Source: Prochlorococcus sp. AG-673-L20 (GTDB lineage Bacteria; Cyanobacteriota; Cyanobacteriia; PCC-6307; Cyanobiaceae). Taken from it: a stretch of DNA of 64,000 nt. The stretch lies in the NCBI GenBank assembly GCA_003211135.1, contig QCTN01000003.1, positions 1-64,000 of the forward strand, read 5' to 3'. The notes under the pieces are model-generated. The model had not been told where the DNA came from. It worked only from the letters and a program-made list of their open reading frames with translations, and did no database searches. Positions 58,610 through 64,000 of the stretch are shown here, piece by piece; within the stretch, counting starts at the first letter, position 1; each line of letters starts with the position of its first letter. A program made the translations under genes and the position numbers.

Positions 58610-58918
58610 ATGAAATTTATTACCAATTCTAGGCAATTTCATAAATCATTGGCACCTTGGGTTTTCCTCCCATTATTCATTTCGGCTTTAACAGGTACAT
58701 TTTATAGGATCTCGAAAGATTTATTAGGCTACTCAAGAGATGAAGTTCACTGGTTAATGTCTCTACACGAAGGAGAGTGGCTTGGAGATAATGGAGAATT
58801 AATATACGTAATCTTAAATTCTTTAGGACTTATTTGGATGCTAATAACAGGGTTTCAAATGTTTTCAAAAAAAATTTCATTTCCTAAAAAGGTTACTAAA
58901 GGCGAGTCGAAAGGTTAA
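58610..58918 (+). CDS. Small PepSY-associated-type membrane protein
   Basis: 102 residues with two membrane helices (about 16-34 and 67-85). The pattern SRQFHKSLAPWVFLPLFISALTGTFYRI..LL and SLHEGEWLGDNGELIYVILNSLGLIWMLITG resembles PepSY-associated/Fe-reductase-like membrane pieces (small cyanobacterial PepSY-TM proteins with conserved His). His12 and His53 could ligate heme, which is inference. It is 32 nt upstream of rplS on the same strand. Confidence 0.7.
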   Translation: MKFITNSRQFHKSLAPWVFLPLFISALTGTFYRISKDLLGYSRDEVHWLMSLHEGEWLGDNGELIYVILNSLGLIWMLITGFQMFSKKISFPKKVTKGESKG

Positions 58919-58950
58919 AATAATATCCTTGTAGAGTTATTGAGCGTAAA

Positions 58951-59421
58951 ATGGCAAAAGAGAAACAAGAAACTGAGTCAGAAATCATTAATAAATCTGA
59001 CAGGGCCAATGAATTAACTGCTGAGAATCAAGGTAAAGAAATGATTTCCGAAGCAAAAACTAATTCAAGTTCATCAAATTTGATAACTGAATTTGAAAGA
59101 GAACAATTAAAAAAACAATTACCCGAAATATATGTTGGAGATACGGTAAAAGTTGGAGTAAAAATTACAGAAGGTAACAAAGAAAGGGTTCAACCTTACG
59201 AAGGAGTTGTGATTGCGAAGAGACATGGCGGGCTAAATCAGACCATTACAGTTAGAAGGATTTTTCAAGGCATTGGAGTTGAAAGAGTATTTATGCTACA
59301 TAGTCCTCAAGTGGCGTCTCTAAAAGTAGAACGTAGAGGTAAAGTAAGAAGAGCTAAGCTATTCTATCTAAGGGATAGGGTAGGAAAAGCTACTCGCGTA
59401 AAACAACGCTTTGATCGATAA
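58951..59421 (+). CDS. rplS: Ribosomal protein L19
   Basis: 156 residues. The C-terminal 115 residues are normal L19 ([64 protein letters not shown]), a large-subunit protein at the subunit interface. About 40 N-terminal residues are an acidic, low-complexity extension (many Glu, Asn, Ser), longer than in E. coli but seen in other cyanobacteria. A hairpin follows the stop, then tRNA-Trp. Confidence 0.96.
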   Translation: MAKEKQETESEIINKSDRANELTAENQGKEMISEAKTNSSSSNLITEFEREQLKKQLPEIYVGDTVKVGVKITEGNKERVQPYEGVVIAKRHGGLNQTITVRRIFQGIGVERVFMLHSPQVASLKVERRGKVRRAKLFYLRDRVGKATRVKQRFDR

Positions 59422-59443
59422 GGTTGTAAAGTAATTTCAACCT
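59421..59443 (+). terminator. Hairpin after rplS
   Basis: AGGTTG (59421-59426) and CAACCT (59438-59443) form a 6-bp stem, extendable by AAA/TTT with a one-base bulge. It overlaps the last base of the stop. No T-run follows, so it may terminate weakly or protect the 3' end. Confidence 0.35.
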
Positions 59444-59461
59444 AATGGTCATAAAGGCGCT

Positions 59462-59467
59462 TATAAT
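59462..59467 (+). promoter_or_regulatory. -10 box before tRNA-Trp
   Basis: Perfect TATAAT nine bases upstream of the tRNA-Trp 5' end; transcription would start about 2-3 nt before the tRNA. No good -35. It suggests a promoter of its own for tRNA-Trp and probably for the 62-codon gene that follows. Confidence 0.55.
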
Positions 59468-59476
59468 CCTTTTATT

Positions 59477-59549
59477 GCGTCGTTAGTTCAGTTGGTAGAA
59501 CGCAGGTCTCCAAAACCTGATGTCGGGGGTTCAAGTCCTCCACGGCGCG
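59477..59549 (+). tRNA. tRNA-Trp (CCA)
   Basis: 73 nt that fold as a full cloverleaf. Acceptor GCGTCGT pairs with ACGGCGC (one T-G pair), with discriminator G at 59549. The anticodon stem is CAGGT/ACCTG around the loop CTCCAAA, anticodon CCA at 59510-59512. The T-loop GTTCAAGTC is present. The 3' CCA is not encoded and must be added. Confidence 0.96.
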
Positions 59550-59587
59550 TTTGGATCAACATTCTGTAAATTTTTTTTTTCATTTAG

Positions 59588-59776
59588 ATGGAGTTAGATC
59601 TTCAACCTGGGGACGTGGTTAAAGTCCTCGAATCAGCTGCTCTGGGATGGGTTCGTGCAAGAGTCATCAGAGTAAAATCTGGAGGCAGAGTTGTTGTTCA
59701 AAGCGATCAAGGCAGAGAATTTACAGCTCGAGGCAATCAAGTTCGATTAATTGAACCAGCAGGCTATAGGCCTTAA
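59588..59776 (+). CDS. 62-aa KOW-like protein between two tRNA genes, unusually GC-rich
   Basis: 62 residues, clear ATG 38 nt after tRNA-Trp. The sequence (ELDLQPGDVVKVLES, GWVRARVIRVKSGGRVVVQSD, GREFTARGNQVRLIEP) reads as a small basic beta-barrel of SH3/KOW or Hfq-like shape, the sort that binds RNA or ribosomes. GC is about 46 % by hand count (87 of 189 nt), far above the neighbours. I recall a reported 'hyperconserved' 62-aa protein in Prochlorococcus and marine Synechococcus encoded beside tRNA and ribosomal genes; this looks like it, but I have not checked. Function unknown; location suggests translation. Confidence 0.85.
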   Translation: MELDLQPGDVVKVLESAALGWVRARVIRVKSGGRVVVQSDQGREFTARGNQVRLIEPAGYRP

Positions 59777-59792
59777 AGAAAATTAAAAAGTT

Positions 59793-59809
59793 TCCTTCTT
59801 AAAAAGAAG
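59793..59809 (+). terminator. Small hairpin after the 62-codon gene
   Basis: CTTCTT and AAGAAG around a short A-rich loop about 20 nt past the stop, followed by an AT-rich stretch with T's. Weak, but placed where a terminator would be before tRNA-Asp. Confidence 0.25.
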
Positions 59810-59929
59810 CTAAATTATTTCTTTAAATCCTCAAATTTATGAATTTTTTTTATTACAACAACATTAATCAAGTATTATGATCTGATAATTTTAAACTCAG
59901 TTATCTAATTAAATTAGAACAAAAATTCT

Positions 59930-60003
59930 GGGACCGTAGTTCAACTGGTTAGAGCACCGCCCTGTCACGGCGGAAGTTGCGGGTTCGAATCCCGTCGGTC
60001 CCG
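59930..60003 (+). tRNA. tRNA-Asp (GTC)
   Basis: 74 nt. Acceptor GGGACCG pairs perfectly with CGGTCCC, discriminator G at 60003. The anticodon stem CCGCC/GGCGG encloses CTGTCAC, anticodon GTC at 59964-59966. The T-arm GCGGGTTCGAATCCCGT is canonical. No encoded CCA. gltX begins 17 nt after its 3' end. Confidence 0.97.
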
Positions 60004-60020
60004 TTCTTTTCTAAAAGAAA

Positions 60021-61457
60021 TTGGAAAAACGTTTAAGGTTAGCACCAAGTCCAACTGGCTCATTACACATTGGTACAGCAAGAACAGCTTTATTTAATTG
60101 GTTATATGCTAGAAAAACAAATGGAAAATTTCTGATTCGAATTGAAGATACAGATACTGCACGATCTAAATCTGAATATACAACAAATATATTAAATGGA
60201 TTAAATTGGCTAGGACTTAATTGGGATGAAGAGCCTATTAAGCAAAGTAAACGAGTTTCTGTTCACAAAAACTATATCAAAAGACTTTTAGAAAGTGGAG
60301 CTGCATATAGATGTTTCACTTCAGAAAGTGAGATTCTTGACCTTAGAGAAAAACAAAAAGTAAGTGGTTTACCACCCAAACACGATAATAGACATAGAAA
60401 TCTAACGAGTAATGAAATTAAAGAATTTATATCTCAAGGAAAATCATCTGTAATAAGGTTTAAAATTGATGAGGAAACAGAAATTAAATGGGAAGATCAG
60501 ATTAGAGGCGAAATTAAGTGGCAAGGCAAGGATCTCGGTGGAGATTTAGTTTTATCAAGAAGAGCTTTAGGTTATGAGATAGGAGATCCTCTCTATAATA
60601 TTGCTGTTGTAGTAGATGATAATTTCATGAATATTACTCATGTTGTAAGAGGTGAAGATCATATCTCAAATACTGCAAAACAAATCTTGATTTATAGAGC
60701 TTTAGATTTTAAATTACCAATTTTTTCACATACCCCTCTTATTTTGAATAGCGAAGGTAAAAAGCTTTCTAAACGTGATTCTGTAACTTCCATCGATGAA
60801 TTTAAAGAGATGGGATACTTACCTGAGGCTTTAGCCAATTATATGGCATTTTTAGGATGGTCTATAAAATCCCCTGAGAGTGAAATTCTCTCCTTATCAG
60901 AGATATCTAAAGTTTTTAATTTATCAGATGTAAATAAAGCTGGTGCCAAATTTAATTGGGAAAAACTTAATTGGATTAATTCTCAATACATAAAGAAAAT
61001 GGAATTAACACAATTAAGTAGATTTATTAAGCAGTACTGGAATGAAATGGGTTGGAAATCTCCTTCTACCGAATGGGATTTGAAATTGACATCTTTAATT
61101 CAAGACTCAATGATTCTATTAAAGGATGCAATTGATCAATCAAAACCCTTTTTTATCTTGTCAAAAATGAAAAAAGAGGGGGAGGAATTCTTGAAAAATA
61201 AGAAAGAGGCAAAAGAATCGTTAAAGTACATCCTTTTTTATTTAAAAGAAGGAAATATAACTAAGGTTAGTAAGGATAATGCTCAAGAAATAATCAATAA
61301 AATTACTGTTAACCACTCCATCAAAAAGGGGATTTTAATGAAATCATTGAGAGTAGCTTTTTTTGGGTGTCTAATTGGACCAGATTTAATTAAAAGTTGG
61401 GAATTATTCTCTGAGAACAAAATTGATATCACTCTGATTGAAAGATGTTTTATTTAA
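60021..61457 (+). CDS. gltX: Glutamyl-tRNA synthetase
   Basis: 478 residues. A class I synthetase: HIGT motif in [19 protein letters not shown] (about 9-27) and KLSKRD near 245. It charges tRNA-Glu and, in this lineage, probably tRNA-Gln for later amidation; Glu-tRNA is also the substrate for ALA synthesis, which links it to hemL/hemC here. The start is a TTG seventeen nt after tRNA-Asp, preceded by a 7-bp inverted repeat. Convergent on the antiporter gene with no gap. Confidence 0.95.
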   Translation: MEKRLRLAPSPTGSLHIGTARTALFNWLYARKTNGKFLIRIEDTDTARSKSEYTTNILNGLNWLGLNWDEEPIKQSKRVSVHKNYIKRLLESGAAYRCFTSESEILDLREKQKVSGLPPKHDNRHRNLTSNEIKEFISQGKSSVIRFKIDEETEIKWEDQIRGEIKWQGKDLGGDLVLSRRALGYEIGDPLYNIAVVVDDNFMNITHVVRGEDHISNTAKQILIYRALDFKLPIFSHTPLILNSEGKKLSKRDSVTSIDEFKEMGYLPEALANYMAFLGWSIKSPESEILSLSEISKVFNLSDVNKAGAKFNWEKLNWINSQYIKKMELTQLSRFIKQYWNEMGWKSPSTEWDLKLTSLIQDSMILLKDAIDQSKPFFILSKMKKEGEEFLKNKKEAKESLKYILFYLKEGNITKVSKDNAQEIINKITVNHSIKKGILMKSLRVAFFGCLIGPDLIKSWELFSENKIDITLIERCFI

Positions 61458-62657
61458 CTATATTTCCTTGTTTATTAAATTCAGAAAATTCGCTAAAGGT
61501 CTTGCCGTAAGTCCTTGAATACCTACTGTCATTAATATCGTTAGAAATACCAAGCCTTGGAGCCGACCCGCACCAAGTACTCCTGCCTGCTCAAGTCTTA
61601 TTGAAAAAAGAGAGGCGACAGCAGCAGTAACTATCCCTCTCGGCGCTAGCCAAGATAAAAACACCCTTTGTTTTACATCTAATTCTCCTCCCATAGTTGC
61701 CAAAGATATGGAAATTGGACGTACAATAATCATCAACATTAATACGCAAATAATACCCCCCCATCCTAGTGGACTCAATTCTCCCCATGAGACATCAGAG
61801 GCTAGAAGAGGGAAGAGAACTGTTATGGATAGTTGAGCTAATTCTCCAATTAAATTATCTAATTTTTCTTTATCAATAATTTCTCTTTTCCCTACAATAA
61901 ATCCTGCAGCAACAGATGCGGGTAAACCTGATTCAGGTAAAATATATTCACAAATTCCATACACAAGAAAAATAAATCCCAATGTGACCTGAAGCTCAAT
62001 TCCAAATGATGCTTCATTTTTTATTTTCTTTAAAATTTCAGATAGCAACCATCCAGAGCTTATACCTATCAAAACCCCTCCTCCTAATCTCTGCATTAGG
62101 GCAATAAACACCTCCTTAATCCCATGAAGATCTCCCAATATCAGTTCTAATAGTAATAAAGCGAGAACTGCTCCGATAGGTTCAAGAACCAATCCTTCAG
62201 CTTTTAGGACCTCAGATAGTGGAGAAACTAATTTTATTTGTTCTACCAAGGGTGAAACTACTGTCGGTCCTGTAGCAAGAACTATCGCACTATATACTCC
62301 CGCCACCGGCCATGATAGTCCAGCTAACCAATGAGCTACAAATATTCCTGCTGATAATGAAATAAATAATCTTATTAACGAAATTTTTAAAACAGTATTT
62401 CTAATATTTCCTTCAGGTAATTTTAAATTTAACCCGCCTTCAAATAAAACCAAACAAACTAAAAGTCCAACTATAGTCTCAAGTCCCTGCCCAAGATCAA
62501 GTGGCTCAACAAGCCCCAAACCTGAGCGGCCAATGAATAATCCGGAAAGTAATAAAATTACGACACTTGGAAATCCAGATATCGAAGAGATTAGACGTGC
62601 ACATGCCCCTGCAAAAACAGTTATACCCCATAGTAAGCCAAGCCTTTCAGGAGTCAT
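61458..62657 (-). CDS. CPA1-type Na+(K+)/H+ antiporter (NhaP-like)
   Basis: 399 residues with about 12 membrane helices. Family features: LVCLVLFEGGLNL, the conserved ALVLATGPTVVSPLV-like segment (YSAIVLATGPTVVSPLVEQI, where the family's ion-site acid is replaced by polar residues), and LSWLAPRGIVTAAVASLFS late in the protein. There is no long C-terminal tail. Probable role: salt and pH balance across the cytoplasmic membrane. Ion specificity cannot be read. Clear ATG. Confidence 0.85.
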   Translation of the reverse strand: MTPERLGLLWGITVFAGACARLISSISGFPSVVILLLSGLFIGRSGLGLVEPLDLGQGLETIVGLLVCLVLFEGGLNLKLPEGNIRNTVLKISLIRLFISLSAGIFVAHWLAGLSWPVAGVYSAIVLATGPTVVSPLVEQIKLVSPLSEVLKAEGLVLEPIGAVLALLLLELILGDLHGIKEVFIALMQRLGGGVLIGISSGWLLSEILKKIKNEASFGIELQVTLGFIFLVYGICEYILPESGLPASVAAGFIVGKREIIDKEKLDNLIGELAQLSITVLFPLLASDVSWGELSPLGWGGIICVLMLMIIVRPISISLATMGGELDVKQRVFLSWLAPRGIVTAAVASLFSIRLEQAGVLGAGRLQGLVFLTILMTVGIQGLTARPLANFLNLINKEI

Positions 62658-62796
62658 AAAAGTTTCTTTTTATAAAATATTAATTAATTTGATTAAATCA
62701 ATAATCCTATTTTAAGTCCACTATATACGATATTTATTAATTAAATCTAATTAAAGCCCTTCATGAAGAATAAGAACAAAATTTTTTAATTAAGTA

Positions 62797-62979
62797 TCAT
62801 AAAGATGAAAATTTACTAATCAAAGCGATAACAATTAATATTATTCCGATTCCTATCGTCGCCATTCTTCCGTTCCAAATTTCTGCTTGAGGAGTGAAGC
62901 CTCTTTTCCATAAATTAAGCTCTTTTTTATCAACAAACTTTTTTGTTTCTTTAAGCTCTATTTTAGATTCTTTTTTCAT
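62797..62979 (-). CDS. hli: High-light-inducible protein (Hli/SCP)
   Basis: 60 residues. One membrane helix with the LHC motif AEIWNGRMATIGIGIILIVIAL (about 32-53), whose Glu/Asn/Arg bind chlorophyll. N-terminal 30 residues are Lys-rich. Hlips bind chlorophyll and carotenoid and protect photosystem assembly and repair under high light; Prochlorococcus has many. It starts 5 nt after the tsaD stop, so is likely read from the tsaD transcript as well as any promoter of its own. It shares WNGR-A with the HemH tail. Confidence 0.94.
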   Translation of the reverse strand: MKKESKIELKETKKFVDKKELNLWKRGFTPQAEIWNGRMATIGIGIILIVIALISKFSSL

Positions 62980-62984
62980 TAATA

Positions 62985-64000
62985 CTAAAAAGGAGGTTTT
63001 TTTTCATAAAGAGTGTTTGCTTGGTCAATAGGAAGTCTTCCTGAAATACCCAATTTAAGAGAACTTTCATGTGCCTTAAATTTGAGTCTAAATAAGGCAG
63101 CGGCTCCAATCATCGCCGCATTATCTGTACAAAGATTTATTGGAGCTAAATGAACTTTAATAGATTTTTTACATGCTTCACTAATCATCATTTTTCTTAA
63201 CGTATCGTTAGCCGCAACTCCACCTACAACGACGATATTATCTAGTCCATAATCATTTGCACATTTTATTGTCCTCTCTACCAGGACCTCTGCAACAACC
63301 CTCTCAAAACTTGCAGCAATATCTGGAATTGGTATTTCATCCCCATTTAAATTTATCTTTTCAACTAATCTTAATACAGCCGTTTTTAAACCACTAAAAG
63401 AGAAATCATATTTCAAAAAACCCCCTTCCTTATTAGAAATCTTGCATTTAGGTAAATTAAATTTTGAGGGATTACCCTTCTTGGCAATTTTCGCAATTGC
63501 AGGACCTCCAGGGTAACTAAGTCCCAATAATCTTCCTACTTTATCGAACGCTTCACCAGCAGCGTCATCATAACTTCTTCCAAGTCTTTGCATTTCTCTT
63601 CTCTCACCAACTTTAATTAATTCAGTATGCCCACCACTAACAAGTAAGGTTAAAAAAGGAGGCTTGGGATAATTCTTTGAAAATAATATTGACGACAGAT
63701 GCCCCTCTAAGTGATGTATCCCCAAAAAAGGTTTCGAGTATAAAGTACAGAGTGATCTTGCAGTTATAGAACCGACTCTTAAACAGCCTACTAATCCTGG
63801 CGTGACAGTTGAGGCAATAACATCAATTTCTTTAATACTGATTTTTGATTCTTCTAAAGCTTGTTCAAGGACAACAGGAAGCAACTCTAAATGTTTTCTC
63901 GCCGCAAGTTCTGGTACCACACCTCCCCATTTAGAATGATCTTCGATTTGTGATGCGACAATATTTGAATGTATTTTATAAGTATCGCCACTATTAGAAA
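62985..64000 (-). CDS. tsaD: tRNA N6-adenosine threonylcarbamoyltransferase (partial, 5' end missing)
   Basis: The frame stays open to the right edge, so the start lies outside the window; about 338 residues are present of a family length near 350. TsaD, with TsaB/TsaE, makes t6A37 on ANN-decoding tRNAs. Visible are KWGGVVPELAARKHLE, the metal histidines in FLGIHHLEGHLSS, LLVSGGHTELIKV, and GGVAANDTLRKMM. A GTG at 63920 could be mistaken for a start but cuts into conserved sequence. Confidence 0.95.
   Translation of the reverse strand, partial: SNSGDTYKIHSNIVASQIEDHSKWGGVVPELAARKHLELLPVVLEQALEESKISIKEIDVIASTVTPGLVGCLRVGSITARSLCTLYSKPFLGIHHLEGHLSSILFSKNYPKPPFLTLLVSGGHTELIKVGERREMQRLGRSYDDAAGEAFDKVGRLLGLSYPGGPAIAKIAKKGNPSKFNLPKCKISNKEGGFLKYDFSFSGLKTAVLRLVEKINLNGDEIPIPDIAASFERVVAEVLVERTIKCANDYGLDNIVVVGGVAANDTLRKMMISEACKKSIKVHLAPINLCTDNAAMIGAAALFRLKFKAHESSLKLGISGRLPIDQANTLYEKKPPF

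Noticed and set aside
63921-64000. tsaD start at the GTG at 63920
   Set aside because: The frame continues to the window edge with conserved sequence (HSNIVASQIEDHSKWGG), so the gene is truncated by the window.

Overview
The window is a gene-dense, AT-rich stretch of a cyanobacterial chromosome, almost certainly a high-light Prochlorococcus. The grounds are very low GC (by eye about 30 %), short intergenic gaps, many TTG starts, and marker genes: the alkane pair acyl-ACP reductase/aldehyde-deformylating oxygenase, Psb27, a high-light-inducible protein, a ferrochelatase with a chlorophyll-binding tail, and a GSAT/HemC tetrapyrrole set. I see no prophage, IS element, CRISPR array or genomic island. 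Apart from one lone tyrosine recombinase this looks like core genome. The assignment comes from recognising the proteins, not from a search.

Layout. 0-7.5 kb: M50 protease, trpF, folE, then leftward accA-SDR, the alkane genes aar and ado, and a creatininase-family hydrolase. 7.5-15.9 kb: an S1 RNA-binding protein coupled to a Tab2-like protein, a laccase-domain protein, ilvB, hemH, the tyrosine recombinase, cobO. 16-18.4 kb: pyrH-frr-geranylgeranyl-reductase-like gene. 18.4-23.1 kb (leftward): transaldolase, a PBP2/FtsI transpeptidase preceded by an FtsL-like candidate, and a CPBP protease. 23.2-28.1 kb: tandem histidine phosphatase plus a dead-looking dihydroorotase homologue, facing lepB-arsC-like-ppa and small unknowns. 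28.2-39.6 kb: proS, psb27, purA, a PfkB kinase, cutA/cobK, ssb, argB with a DUF3153 fusion, priA. 39.9-46.3 kb: principal sigma factor rpoD, hemC, a second pyrophosphatase, an M32 carboxypeptidase, YjbQ, pterin dehydratase, a CobW GTPase. 46.3-51 kb: a two-domain Fe(III)-type ABC permease with no normal start codon, a flippase-like membrane protein, larC and two unknowns. 51-58.5 kb: xth, hemL, prohibitin, YajQ, a SLOG/DprA-like protein, a BioD-DRTGG protein, an SDR, map. 58.6-64 kb: PepSY-like protein, rplS, tRNA-Trp, an unusually GC-rich 62-codon gene, tRNA-Asp, gltX, a CPA antiporter, hli, and tsaD running off the right edge.

How the genes fit together. Tetrapyrrole supply (hemL, hemC, hemH, cobO, cobK), photosystem upkeep (psb27, hli, Tab2-like) and translation (proS, gltX, frr, rplS, two tRNAs, tsaD, map) dominate. 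Points most worth a second look: the 62-aa gene between the tRNAs; the family I pyrophosphatase with Asp changed to Ala in its signature beside an intact second copy; the dihydroorotase-like protein without its metal ligands; the permease without a canonical start; the FtsL-like gene translationally coupled to the transpeptidase gene.
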